Source: a virus. From it: a stretch of DNA of 24,406 bases. The stretch lies in the IMG/VR virus record IMGVR_UViG_3300022866_000042, positions 1 through 24,406 of that record; one strand, 5' to 3'. The notes below the pieces were generated by a model. The model was not told where the DNA came from, searched no databases, and was given only the letters and a program-made list of their open reading frames with translations. The translations under genes and the position numbers were made by a program. Below are positions 1-9,099 of this stretch, piece after piece. Every line of letters starts with the position of its first letter. The stretch's first letter is position 1.

Positions 1-1577
1 GATTTTTTCGATAATTCTACGGTTTTCCTTATGTTATCGTCAAGCTTCCTTTCGGCAGCAATTTCTAGTATATCATTGTTTTGATTTTCTAAATTGTCTA
101 TTTTTTTTGACAATATCCCAGTAGGATCTTCGTTAACTTTAAGATTATTTTTTGTTTTAAGTATTACATCTTTATTTGTGGCATAGCTTTTTAACTCGAG
201 GTCATTCATTGAGTTTAAACCTGTAAGATAGTCAGCATTATCTTTAATTATAGAATTTTGTATATTTTGTATTTTTTCTAAATATATTTCTTGACTTATA
301 GGATTTTCATTAATATCAATTTGAGCGGCTATTTGATTTATTTCTTCAGACCTTTTTTTAATGTTTTCTTTTAAATATTCAGGCATTAATAAATACTCTG
401 CATAGCTTTTTTTAGCCGGACCACTTTGCGCAATATTAGCTACACCGCTCACGCCAGCCCCCATTATACCCCCTAGTATAAAGCTATCTATTAATTCATA
501 AGTTATATTAGATAAGTCCACGGGTCTATCTAAAGAAACTATATCTAAAGCTTTTTGAGCCAAGTCTTGAACAACTTCGGTAGTTCCTTCTCCTCCCGCT
601 ACAATTACCCCACTTTTTAATTTATTTGCAATTGACGCCCACCCGGTTTTTAAAAATTCAACAGCTTGTTTAGCGTCTCCTTTTGATTTAATAACCCCCG
701 CTGTTTTTAATATTTTCCCAAAAGCGTAATCACTCCCAACTTGCAGTGCGCCCGTGGCAATGGCGTTACCAAGTAAACTTGCAGAGGCTTCTTCGGGATT
801 TTTTTCGTATTCTTCATCGAATTTATTACCTGCAACTGTTGCCCCGTATACAATCATTCCTGCTGGGCCCAAAAAAGCTGCCGCAATAGATGGGGATGAT
901 TTTATAATTCCTTCTGTAGTTAGAAAAGCCGCTTCTTTATAGTTTCCTTTAGCTAAAGCATCAGAAACCCCTGTTGATTCGGTTATTATCCTGTCTTCCT
1001 CTATGTTTTTTAAAGCCTCTTGTAATTTAGGTGTTATATTTTGAAATGAAGGAGAAGTATTTGGAAGAGTAAAAGATTTGTAAAGTAAATTTTTTTCTTC
1101 TTTATTTAAATCAGAGGAACTAGTGGCCGCATTTAAAAGGCCGTATTTAATCATGTTTTCAATTTCACCTATCCCCTTTAGTAATTCCAAGGGTACGGAT
1201 TTAATTGCGTCAACTAAAGATCCTCCCATAGAAGGTTTATTTAATTCATCAGTAACTTCTTTTACCCTTTTTCTAGTAAAGTTTTTTTCTTTAATTAATT
1301 TTTGCGCAACGTTATATGGTAATGATTTTTTTTCTTTTAAACTAATTTCTTCTAATCCCAAAGAACCATTTTCCAAATTTGAATCCGTAGCTGTTTCCAC
1401 TATTTTGGGTGCTACAGTTTCCGCCACAGGCGCACCCGCTCCTTGGCTTTTTATCTTTCCCGGTTTTTCAGTTTCAGCTAATTTAAAATCATCATATCCT
1501 TCAATAACTAATTTTATGCTTTCTTCTGATTCCCCAGCATCTATCATGCGCTGAATAATTACCTCTAAATCTTCCAT
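1..1577 (-). CDS. Large internal virion / ejection-type protein, N-terminal part (gene runs off left edge)
   Basis: An open frame starts at ATG 1577-1575 (MEDLEVIIQRMIDAGESEES) and stays open for 525 codons to the left edge, so the C-terminus is missing. The first 60 or so residues look like a short helical acidic head followed by a Pro/Ala/Glu-rich linker. Two Gly/Ala-rich hydrophobic segments occur near residues 224-246 (SIAAAFLGPAGMIVYGATVAG) and 359-381 (FILGGIMGAGVSGVANI). The rest is charged and helical. It starts 7 nt after the stop of the preceding virion gene, so it belongs to the same transcript. Large last-in-line proteins with membrane-active segments are typical of podovirus ejection proteins (T7 gp15/gp16 role). 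That role is inferred from position and composition; no catalytic domain is visible in the part present. Confidence 0.6.
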   Translation of the reverse strand, partial: MEDLEVIIQRMIDAGESEESIKLVIEGYDDFKLAETEKPGKIKSQGAGAPVAETVAPKIVETATDSNLENGSLGLEEISLKEKKSLPYNVAQKLIKEKNFTRKRVKEVTDELNKPSMGGSLVDAIKSVPLELLKGIGEIENMIKYGLLNAATSSSDLNKEEKNLLYKSFTLPNTSPSFQNITPKLQEALKNIEEDRIITESTGVSDALAKGNYKEAAFLTTEGIIKSSPSIAAAFLGPAGMIVYGATVAGNKFDEEYEKNPEEASASLLGNAIATGALQVGSDYAFGKILKTAGVIKSKGDAKQAVEFLKTGWASIANKLKSGVIVAGGEGTTEVVQDLAQKALDIVSLDRPVDLSNITYELIDSFILGGIMGAGVSGVANIAQSGPAKKSYAEYLLMPEYLKENIKKRSEEINQIAAQIDINENPISQEIYLEKIQNIQNSIIKDNADYLTGLNSMNDLELKSYATNKDVILKTKNNLKVNEDPTGILSKKIDNLENQNNDILEIAAERKLDDNIRKTVELSKK

Positions 1578-1584
1578 AGTATAA

Positions 1585-3195
1585 TTACTTCTTTTGGATA
1601 TTGTATTGTTTCATATAATCTTCTACTGTTTTAACGGGAGATTGCATTTTTTTTCTAGTACCACCTTTTACGATTTCACCAAAAGCCTGAAGCAATTGGC
1701 CTCCCGCCGCCCCGCCGCCTGCATAACCACTATTTTCAAAAAGCCTTGTATAAAAAGTATTTCTTGTTAAAGGGACATTCATATCGTATTCAATAGGTTT
1801 TGTTGTCATTTCAGGAAATCCGTCTTCACCTAAAACCTCCGCGCCTTCAGCGTCAAGGACAGCTTGTTCTGCAAAAACAGTTATTATATTATTTTTTCTA
1901 TCATAATTTGTTGGAGTACCAATAAGCCTTTCCCACTCACCAGCTGGATCTTTTCTAAATACATCGTAGTATTCTTTTGCTTTTTGCTCAGGAAACTTTT
2001 TAGTATCCGCCCCACTACCCGTTGATTTGGCCGATGCAATATCCTTAAGAGGCTCTGTTGCTAGGTAATATACTTTGTCTTTACCTTCCCCATAAGATTT
2101 CCAGGCTTTGTTTATTCCATCTGGACCTTCTAAAGCTAATTCTTCAAACAAGCCATTTAAGACTTTTAATTGCCCATCAGTACTTGGATTGTCTTTTAAA
2201 AATTCATCTAAATTTTTGTAATCACTATCAAGTTGATTCCTTAATATTAAGTTTTGTTGTATAGGCGGTAACTTTAAAAAACCTTCTACACTTGCAGAGA
2301 CTTCTTTGCCTATTAAAGATTTTATTTCATCTTGGTCAATAACCTCAATTTTACCACCAACTAATTTCTTGCCAGTTTTTTTGCCTTTGTTATCTACAAC
2401 ATCTATATAAAACTGTTGGTAATCCGGTTCTTTAGCTATTGAATCTAAGCGAACGCCTTTATTATCAGTAACTAATTTTTTTGCAGCATCCTGAACTTCT
2501 TGTGCCACCTGTGGTATATCAGTAACTAATTCCCCTCCAGAAACTAAATAATCTTTAGAATTAAAACCAGTTACCGCCCATGATTTATCACCTATTTTTC
2601 CGCTAGCGTTTAAATTTATTGAATTATTTTCTGGATCAAAATACATATCAAAGTCAGCAGAAGACTTACCGGATACGAAACTAACAAGGCCTTGGTTGTT
2701 CATTACACTTTCTGGATCTGATCCATTAACAGCAAATTTATTATTTAAATCTGTTATGCTCATGCTAGCCCAAGTAGCCCCATCGGCCGCTAGGTTATTA
2801 ATATACTCGCCTGTGCTAAGTAAAAAGTTGTCTACGCCAGAAATAGTCTTTAATAACTCCGCCCTTTTAGCCGGGTTGGACTCTTGATATAAAGCTATTT
2901 TAGCGTCCCCTGCGGCCTTTATTCTAGCATCGATAATAGGATTCAGCTTTTCATTAAACGTGGTTTTCGGCAAGTCAGCTTTAAAATTAGCCGCTTTTTC
3001 ATTACCAGCTAATTCTACATCAGTATACATTTTCTGTTGCGCCTTGTCCTCCGCCTCTTTTTCTTTTTTAATGCGATCTCGCCTAATCCCAGCATTTTCT
3101 ATGCCTCTAGCTATATTTGAGCCTAAACCAGCTAGGGCTTGCCCCAATAATTCTCCTGATCGGTCTGTTACTATTCCTGGATTTCTATAACTCAT
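1585..3195 (-). CDS. Putative internal virion / structural protein, 536 aa
   Basis: The 536-residue product has no signal peptide or membrane segment. The first 90 residues are helical and strongly charged (RRDRIKKEKEAEDKAQQK), a likely coiled coil. A Gly/Ala-rich patch (GYAGGGAAGGQLLQAF) lies near residues 490-506, and the C-terminal tail is basic (GGTRKKMQSPVKTVEDYMKQ). The gene lies between a gp14-like internal virion protein (14 nt upstream) and the large ejection-type protein (7 nt downstream). It therefore occupies the place of the middle internal virion protein of podoviruses. I do not recognise a defined domain; the role comes from position. Translation starts at an ATG with an A/T-rich leader and no Shine-Dalgarno motif. 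Confidence 0.55.
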   Translation of the reverse strand: MSYRNPGIVTDRSGELLGQALAGLGSNIARGIENAGIRRDRIKKEKEAEDKAQQKMYTDVELAGNEKAANFKADLPKTTFNEKLNPIIDARIKAAGDAKIALYQESNPAKRAELLKTISGVDNFLLSTGEYINNLAADGATWASMSITDLNNKFAVNGSDPESVMNNQGLVSFVSGKSSADFDMYFDPENNSINLNASGKIGDKSWAVTGFNSKDYLVSGGELVTDIPQVAQEVQDAAKKLVTDNKGVRLDSIAKEPDYQQFYIDVVDNKGKKTGKKLVGGKIEVIDQDEIKSLIGKEVSASVEGFLKLPPIQQNLILRNQLDSDYKNLDEFLKDNPSTDGQLKVLNGLFEELALEGPDGINKAWKSYGEGKDKVYYLATEPLKDIASAKSTGSGADTKKFPEQKAKEYYDVFRKDPAGEWERLIGTPTNYDRKNNIITVFAEQAVLDAEGAEVLGEDGFPEMTTKPIEYDMNVPLTRNTFYTRLFENSGYAGGGAAGGQLLQAFGEIVKGGTRKKMQSPVKTVEDYMKQYNIQKK

Positions 3196-3209
3196 TTTAA
3201 TATATTTCT

Positions 3210-3935
3210 TTAATTACTCCGCCCTATATAAGCGCTTGCTATATTTCCTATTCCACTAACGGCCCCAGAAATTGCTGAAGCTTGATTTTGATTAGCTTGA
3301 GCTATATTGGTTCTTGCTTGCGTTTCCTGCCCTGATAATCTATCTAGTTTAGCATTATCTCTTTCTTCTTGAGTCCCAAACTGGAATCCTTTGCCTGCAA
3401 CCTCAGCATCCTGAAGCCTTTGCCCCTCGCTTAGTTGAACGCCTTGCAATCTTTGTTGTTCGGACACTTTCATCTGTTGAAGTTGAGATTCGCCTTGAGC
3501 TTTTAGTTTTTCATTTTGAGCCTCTTGTTGCTCTATATTCGCTGCAACACCTTGTTTACTTTGTAATGCAGCCTGGGCAAGCGCTGTAGCACCCCCGGCA
3601 CCAGAACCGGTAGCTCTTAGTATATCAAGGGTATTGGCTAAGGCCATATCTGTTTGTTCCATTTGCATCTCAGCTGCTTGTGTGGCAACTCCCAGACTAG
3701 CATATGGGTTACTCATTATACCACTTAAGTCTTTAGCCTTACCACTAAGATCGGTTACCCCGGCATAAGGATTTGTTATAGGTTGCCTATTGTTTTCTAA
3801 ACTAGTTATTTTTGCTTCCAACCTTACCTGATTACGCTCCGCTGCTTTTCTTTGTTTACTAGCTTTACTAGCCCCAAAGATGCCTCCTATAAGTTGAATT
3901 CCAGCACCGATGCCCGCCGCAATTAGTCCCGCCAT
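3210..3935 (-). CDS. Internal virion protein, gp14-like, 241 aa
   Basis: The protein opens with a Gly/Ala/Ile-rich hydrophobic segment (residues 2-23, LIAAGIGAGIQLIGGIFGAS). A basic stretch (KASKQRKAAERN) and a long Gln/Ala/Glu-rich helical region follow (residues 80-200, with many EQQ, LQQ and SEQQRLQG blocks). It ends in another Ala/Gly/Ser-rich segment (ASAISGAVSGIGNIASAYIG). This layout, of glycine-rich hydrophobic ends around a Gln-rich helical middle, is that of the small internal core or ejection protein of T7-like and related podoviruses. The gene abuts the cupin-like gene upstream (2 nt) and is followed 14 nt later by a larger virion protein, making a three-gene ejection block with the gene at the left edge. 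The class is fairly sure; which member it is remains open. Confidence 0.65.
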   Translation of the reverse strand: MAGLIAAGIGAGIQLIGGIFGASKASKQRKAAERNQVRLEAKITSLENNRQPITNPYAGVTDLSGKAKDLSGIMSNPYASLGVATQAAEMQMEQTDMALANTLDILRATGSGAGGATALAQAALQSKQGVAANIEQQEAQNEKLKAQGESQLQQMKVSEQQRLQGVQLSEGQRLQDAEVAGKGFQFGTQEERDNAKLDRLSGQETQARTNIAQANQNQASAISGAVSGIGNIASAYIGRSN

Positions 3936-3937
3936 AA

Positions 3938-4390
3938 TTATTTATTTTTATTATTATATTCTTCCATAGTAAATGAATAAATGTATTTTTCTATTTCTTC
4001 GTCAGTCCTTAAATCTAAAGGGTTTTTATGCGCATTAACAAATATAGAATCTTCTAAAGCCAATATAATCCTTCTAGTTCCTTTTGGGGAACTTTCAATA
4101 CAAGGAGCAATATGTTCCACTTCTTCTTTATTCGATTTAACTAGTATTCTACCTGTTAACAAAAACCAGAAATGGTCGGTATTGTGTATGGCTCCTATAC
4201 CAATACTTCCTTTCTTCATTTCCAGCTTCCTCATGTATATTTTGTCGGAGTAACTGTTTGTTACTTTAAAGTCTTCATTATTAACCAAAGACTTACCGTC
4301 TCCGTATATTCCTTCCGTGCCATTTTGTGCTAGGATTAGCATTGAATTTTGCAGTTTTTCTACATCTCTTTCAAATACACTTAATTTCAT
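3938..4390 (-). CDS. Cupin-like protein, 150 aa
   Basis: The central part, roughly residues 45-120, reads as a small beta barrel of the cupin type. A strand holding YMRKLEMKKGSIGIGAIHN leads into DHFWFLLTGRILVKS, which resembles cupin motif 1 (H...H...L.G). A PKGTRRIILALEDSIFVN segment ends at NAHKNP, which resembles motif 2. Possible metal ligands are the His residues in IHNTDHFW and the one in NAHKNP; no enzyme activity can be assigned. Similar single-domain cupin-like proteins sit among the tail and virion genes of many marine phages. It is unclear whether they are structural or modify a host glycan. The gene has a short repetitive A/T leader (TTTAA units) and lies 2 nt ahead of the internal virion gene. 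Confidence 0.5.
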   Translation of the reverse strand: MKLSVFERDVEKLQNSMLILAQNGTEGIYGDGKSLVNNEDFKVTNSYSDKIYMRKLEMKKGSIGIGAIHNTDHFWFLLTGRILVKSNKEEVEHIAPCIESSPKGTRRIILALEDSIFVNAHKNPLDLRTDEEIEKYIYSFTMEEYNNKNK

Positions 4391-4409
4391 TTAATTTAAT
4401 TTAATTAAT
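4391..4409. repeat. Short TTTAA tandem repeat in a gene leader
   Basis: About three and a half TTTAA/TTAAT units fill the 14-nt gap between two minus-strand genes and reach into the end of the upstream one. There is no Shine-Dalgarno motif here, so this A/T-only stretch is the ribosome landing zone of the cupin-like gene. It is probably just an unstructured leader. Confidence 0.5.
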
Positions 4410-5811
4410 AACTAGATACAACGTAGTTGGACCCAACGCTCCATAGTTCTTTAGAACCGCCTTTGTCGGTAATATCGTCTGTTGAAAATGTAACCGTAGC
4501 AAAGAATCCTTTTATTCCAGACACTTCTCCCCCGTAAATAACTTCTCCTTCTCTAGCTGGGCTATTGTTTATTAAATTAGCAAAGTATTTGTTTTCTTTT
4601 CTATCAAAACCTAATCTATATATAACGCCGTCGTCGGTGTATGTTTGATTGTAACTAGGTACTTGAGCTGTGGTATCATTATAGCTAACCCAGCCGTCAT
4701 TGACAAAGTCAAATTGTTGACTATCAGAAATAAAACTGGTTACTTGCCACCCGTTATCGCCTTCGTAGTTAACTGTTTGAAAATTCTTAGACACTGATGA
4801 TCCTTCGTTAAATACAAATGTTATATTTGAAGGTGCATATTCCCCATAAAAGGTACATCTGTTTGAAGTTGCATTAGAATAATGCTGGTATATAGAGCCA
4901 TTTTTAAAACTATAAAAATTATTCCTAAGACTAGTTATAAAAGTAGGTTTATAAGTAAAGAAGCTATTCCACCCGTTAACTAACTCGTCAAAGGTTAATG
5001 TAGCGTATGTAGAAGCTGAATTAGAATTTTCTTGTGTAGCAGAGGTATTTTGTAAAGATAACGTATAATTTTTGTTATGTATATCGTACCCTCCTACCAT
5101 AACCCCAGACTCACCCACGTTGATCATGTTGTCCCTAAAATAGTCTATCATACCATAAGAAGATATTTCTGTCAAGCCGTCCATAGAGAGCCTTAAAACA
5201 GCGTTTCTATCCTTGTCCGTAAAGTATTTTTGGTATCCATAAACAGCAAAGCTTTCTGGATTTCTGCTAATGCCATAATTACCAGAGTAAGGCACTATTT
5301 GTCCTATAACCTGTTGTGATGAAGTTATAGCTGCGTTGCCTTCTGCAGAATATATAGCGTCTTTATCTATCAATGCTCTACTTACTTTGTTTTCTTGAAA
5401 AACTATTAAGTTAGTGTCTTCAGCATAAAGCTTTTGTATTGATCCATTTACCGGGTCTACAGCCTTAGTGATATTTTCTCCTACAGAAAATTGGTTAGTA
5501 TTGTTAATACCAGTCCTTGAATTAAATATACCTGAATATATTAAAGCATTGGGTCTGTATTGCTGACTAGATTCCTCTTCTACTATGTAAGCTTTAACGC
5601 CTAGGTCCACTTGTGTATTGTTATAACCCCCTCTAATTCTAGACTCTTCAACCAACCAGTTGTTCACGCTTGCAGGAAAAGCGATGCTGCCCGGAAATCC
5701 AGATTGATATGGGTAGCCATTAGGCCACACTGGCTGCGGAGTAGCGTCGTCGTTTGTAACCTGCTTTAGCCAAAACGAATTAAAGTATGATATTTCTATT
5801 GCTGCAGCCAT
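4405..5811 (-). CDS. Stabilization / tail-hub-like structural protein, beta-propeller type, 468 aa
   Basis: The product is beta-rich, with Asn/Ser/Tyr-rich strands throughout. It includes blocks I associate with the second half of the stabilization protein of crAss-like and marine flavobacterial phages: NALIYSGIFNSRTGINNTNQ near residues 88-107, AEDTNLIVFQENKVSRALID near 130-149, and YGYQKYFTDKDRNAVLRLS near 191-209. The repeated strand-turn pattern suggests a propeller. It follows the 1081-residue stabilization-like gene by 38 nt and probably forms part of the same tail hub at the portal or tail vertex. A receptor-binding contribution of the more variable C-terminal half is possible but not shown. 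Family assignment is from memory of conserved blocks. Confidence 0.6.
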   Translation of the reverse strand: MAAAIEISYFNSFWLKQVTNDDATPQPVWPNGYPYQSGFPGSIAFPASVNNWLVEESRIRGGYNNTQVDLGVKAYIVEEESSQQYRPNALIYSGIFNSRTGINNTNQFSVGENITKAVDPVNGSIQKLYAEDTNLIVFQENKVSRALIDKDAIYSAEGNAAITSSQQVIGQIVPYSGNYGISRNPESFAVYGYQKYFTDKDRNAVLRLSMDGLTEISSYGMIDYFRDNMINVGESGVMVGGYDIHNKNYTLSLQNTSATQENSNSASTYATLTFDELVNGWNSFFTYKPTFITSLRNNFYSFKNGSIYQHYSNATSNRCTFYGEYAPSNITFVFNEGSSVSKNFQTVNYEGDNGWQVTSFISDSQQFDFVNDGWVSYNDTTAQVPSYNQTYTDDGVIYRLGFDRKENKYFANLINNSPAREGEVIYGGEVSGIKGFFATVTFSTDDITDKGGSKELWSVGSNYVVSSY

Positions 5812-5849
5812 AATTTATAATCACTTATTTTTGTAAATATTTAATATTG

Positions 5850-8800
5850 TTATTGTCGCTCAAGAACAGTTACATAATATGTAAAGTTTGGTTCCATATT
5901 TGTAAATTCATATTGCATAACATCTGCCGATCCTCCGCTTGGAAATTGAATATTTTCAGGTACTCCTGGATTAGTTCCTATTTCTGCCCTTCTAAAGCCG
6001 ATGGATGTAAGCGGGTTAGGCCAATTACTGTTTCTTGTTATTTTACAAGTCATTTTATTGTCTGCAGGCAAAGGTATTGCTTCTGCAGTTTCTACGCACC
6101 CGTTTACACATAAATAAGTATAACCTAGGTTAACTACCATATTTGTGTCAATTGGTGACACTGTAGTAGTTATCCATTCTATATTAAACTCTGTCCCTCC
6201 GGCGTAAGGACTAATTACTGTTGCTTGTTGATTTATGCCTTCGGTTATGCCAAAAGAAGCAAGCACTTGAAAAACTTGCGATTGGGCACCAGAGGCGTCT
6301 TTTAAAATGACATCAATTGCGTAATTGCCTGTTTTTTTAGCAGTATTATTTGGATTTGTTATTATTCCTGAAGTAGGGTCTATTACAAATTCATTTTCAG
6401 GAACCGCGATGGAGCCATTATAAGCTATCCAAATTATAGACCAAGTAAGTCCTAATTGTGTTTGATTTCCATTAATATTTGAGCCGTTTATACCTGTCAT
6501 TTGCATTATTGGAAAGCCTAAAGGCATATCGAAAAATGTTTTTACAGTAGGGTTTGGAGTATTAGTTATTTCAGGGGCCACGTTTTCCACAGACCCAGTA
6601 AATTGTAATTGTTCTGTGGTTAATCCAACAGTGTCTTCGCAATCTATAGCAAAAGTAAAAGACCTATTAGCTACATCAAATACAGAGTTTGAGCCATAGT
6701 AAAATAAAGCATTTGTAAATATATCAAATTGGTAAATAGAATTAGAAGAGGGTAATATAACAAACTCATTTGTTCTATTAACACCATTACCATCTATAAC
6801 AGAGCTAAACGCAAAGTTAACAAGCGTAGTTATAGGCACCCCCCCGTTATTTTCTATAAAAGCTTTATTTACTATTTTTGTTCCAAAAGCCATACCTTCG
6901 TTTTGGCTGTACCCGCCGTTTAGATTTATTGTTGCTGGCCCTGAAAATCCTTCGTCAATTGCTGTATTCAATACAGATATCAAACCAGTTGAACTTGTTT
7001 CCCAATATATGTCCAATAAAGATACTACAGGAGATGTCTCAAAAACCCCTAGTGTTTCATAGAATGCAGTGGCTATAGTCCCTATAGCAGCCTCCGTGCT
7101 TACCCTACCTATTAAAGGGTTGGTTTCGCTTTGGTAAAATTCAGGGTAAGTAAGACTTGATCCCTGCGTACCATTATAATTTGTGTCTGAAACAGTAGAT
7201 ATAGAAACTACAGTATCGGATAATGTTCCTGGAAAATATTGCTCGTTTGAATTAGAGGTCGGTGCCACTCTCCCAAAAAGCTGTACACTGCTTCTAAACT
7301 GTCTTTGGTCAGGCCCTACTTCAGATAAATCCCTTGGGACCTTGTTAATGTTGTCATTTATTAAAACAATATTTGCTGTTTTACCTATTTCTAAACTTGC
7401 AGAGCCTGTAAAACTAGCAGGGTAGCCGTCTAAGATACCGGGTAAGTAAACATTGTAGTAATCTTGTTCCTGTTGTCTTACAACTATTTTATATGAGTAC
7501 CACCCCAACGGATTAGTTAAACTGTATAATCCAGGATAACCAGGTATATCTGTTTGCGTTTTGCTTGGTATTGCTTTGTTAAACAAAATCCTTAAAGCAT
7601 ACCCAGGCCAGTATAGTATATCTGTTATAGGGCCGCCATAATAAGGAAGATATATTGTTGAACCACCATATTGAATGCCCTCTTCGTTATCAGCAGTATC
7701 TCTTGATGAAAGTATTACAGATGATTGCCTGCCAAATTTATCAGATAAAACTACACCAACTTGATAATTTCTGTTTTGTTTTACCGTATGATTAGGATAT
7801 TCTGTTTGACTTTGGGGAGTAACAGCGGATGAGTTATAAGCTTTAGCCGAATACCCTACCCCGTAGTCTATTGATAAAGGAGGGGACATTTTATCGAAGA
7901 AGTTGCCATAAATAACTCTATTGCCAGAAACCTCTTGCGCTAAAGCCCTTGTTGGCACCTTATCGTATACCCTTGTTGTTTGGTCTGAAGGAAGAGTTTT
8001 ATATGGCTTAGTAGATATATAAGTAAAATCGTAAACCATCTTGTTTACATTTGACTTCATTCTACTAAACACGTTCTTAATAGGTATTGATTCAACCACC
8101 TTTATTGCTAAGCCATCAGATTCTTTATATAGTATATCTAAATCAGTGATATGCAGATCTGTGCCCGGATTTTCAGTTTCAAAAAGTATGTTTAATACTA
8201 TCTGGGTTACATTGTTTTCAACAAACTGAACAACAGTGCTCCTATAGGCTGCTTCTGAATCTCCTTCTAAAAAATAACCTTGTTGCTTAGGTATAAAACA
8301 TATTTGAGTGAACGGAGCTATTAAAGAATATTCTCCATCATCAAATTTATATCTGTAGCTAAATCTTATGAATTTATCTTGTAAATAGTTTGGATCACCC
8401 GCCCAGTTTTCATTATAACAATCGCCAGTTACTCCAGCCCCGCAAATTACCTTAGGGGCATCATTAGGCAAAAACTCCTCAGAGGGGTTGGTCATTGTAG
8501 AAACTAATGGCAAACCCTGAGCAATATTAACTAATTTAATGCTTTCTAAAGGGGCGGGCTTTGCTACAGAAATAGTATCTTCTGAAATATAATAAGTTGG
8601 ATTAGTTGCACTCCCGGGGTTTGCTAAATCAACATTTATTTTTCTTGGTTGATTCCTGTTGTCTGTCCAAAATAGCAGACTCTCTAATAAGTTTACTCCT
8701 GTTATTATGTTAGTTTTAGAAAAATTTAAAAACCTGCCTTCAACTAGTTTATTATAGTCTTTGGTAATTGTATTATACCTAGATATAATACAATTAGTAT

Positions 8801-9095
8801 TAGCCGGGGCAAAAGTTCTATCTACCGAGGCGTCTGTATAATCGGTTAAAAATAAATATATACTATTAGTAGCATTATCAGCCAAAAAGCCTATAACATC
8901 TATATTTGGTATGTTTAATACAGTAGATTGTATAATTGAATTACCCAATATGTTTTCCAATGCACCCACATCAGAACCCTCTGAGCGGCTTATAGATACA
9001 TTCTGAGCATTTCTATACTCTCCAGTAGGAACAAGTCTGTCGTCCAGGTCCTTGTTCATCTTGGATTTTATAAAGTTGTTTTTAATTTCAGCCAT
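5850..9095 (-). CDS. Large stabilization / tail-hub protein with cadherin/Ig-like and FN3-like C-terminus, 1081 aa
   Basis: The N-terminus (residues 4-50) carries the block KNNFIKSKMNKDLDDRLVP followed by GEYRNAQNVSISRSEGSDVG and ALENILGN. I recognise this from the stabilization proteins of crAss-like and related phages. Residues 50 to about 520 are propeller-like beta repeats (FLADNATNSIYLFLTDY, ESLLFWTDNRNQPRKINVD). Around residues 838-950 there is a cadherin/Ig-like domain (VAPEITNTPNP ... FVIDPTSGIITNPNN ... YAIDVILKDASGA). The last 120 or so residues resemble an FN3-type domain ending YVTVLERQ. The protein is much longer than plain stabilization proteins, and the added C-terminal domains are candidates for surface adhesion. 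It starts 4 nt after the upstream structural gene. Family call is moderate; domain limits are approximate. Confidence 0.62.
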   Translation of the reverse strand: MAEIKNNFIKSKMNKDLDDRLVPTGEYRNAQNVSISRSEGSDVGALENILGNSIIQSTVLNIPNIDVIGFLADNATNSIYLFLTDYTDASVDRTFAPANTNCIISRYNTITKDYNKLVEGRFLNFSKTNIITGVNLLESLLFWTDNRNQPRKINVDLANPGSATNPTYYISEDTISVAKPAPLESIKLVNIAQGLPLVSTMTNPSEEFLPNDAPKVICGAGVTGDCYNENWAGDPNYLQDKFIRFSYRYKFDDGEYSLIAPFTQICFIPKQQGYFLEGDSEAAYRSTVVQFVENNVTQIVLNILFETENPGTDLHITDLDILYKESDGLAIKVVESIPIKNVFSRMKSNVNKMVYDFTYISTKPYKTLPSDQTTRVYDKVPTRALAQEVSGNRVIYGNFFDKMSPPLSIDYGVGYSAKAYNSSAVTPQSQTEYPNHTVKQNRNYQVGVVLSDKFGRQSSVILSSRDTADNEEGIQYGGSTIYLPYYGGPITDILYWPGYALRILFNKAIPSKTQTDIPGYPGLYSLTNPLGWYSYKIVVRQQEQDYYNVYLPGILDGYPASFTGSASLEIGKTANIVLINDNINKVPRDLSEVGPDQRQFRSSVQLFGRVAPTSNSNEQYFPGTLSDTVVSISTVSDTNYNGTQGSSLTYPEFYQSETNPLIGRVSTEAAIGTIATAFYETLGVFETSPVVSLLDIYWETSSTGLISVLNTAIDEGFSGPATINLNGGYSQNEGMAFGTKIVNKAFIENNGGVPITTLVNFAFSSVIDGNGVNRTNEFVILPSSNSIYQFDIFTNALFYYGSNSVFDVANRSFTFAIDCEDTVGLTTEQLQFTGSVENVAPEITNTPNPTVKTFFDMPLGFPIMQMTGINGSNINGNQTQLGLTWSIIWIAYNGSIAVPENEFVIDPTSGIITNPNNTAKKTGNYAIDVILKDASGAQSQVFQVLASFGITEGINQQATVISPYAGGTEFNIEWITTTVSPIDTNMVVNLGYTYLCVNGCVETAEAIPLPADNKMTCKITRNSNWPNPLTSIGFRRAEIGTNPGVPENIQFPSGGSADVMQYEFTNMEPNFTYYVTVLERQ

Positions 9096-9099
9096 TTAA

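Noticed and set aside
1123-1554. 143-residue plus-strand reading frame
   Set aside because: It lies wholly opposite the long partial minus-strand virion gene (1-1577), has Ser/Phe-rich shadow composition, and would be the only plus-strand gene in the region.
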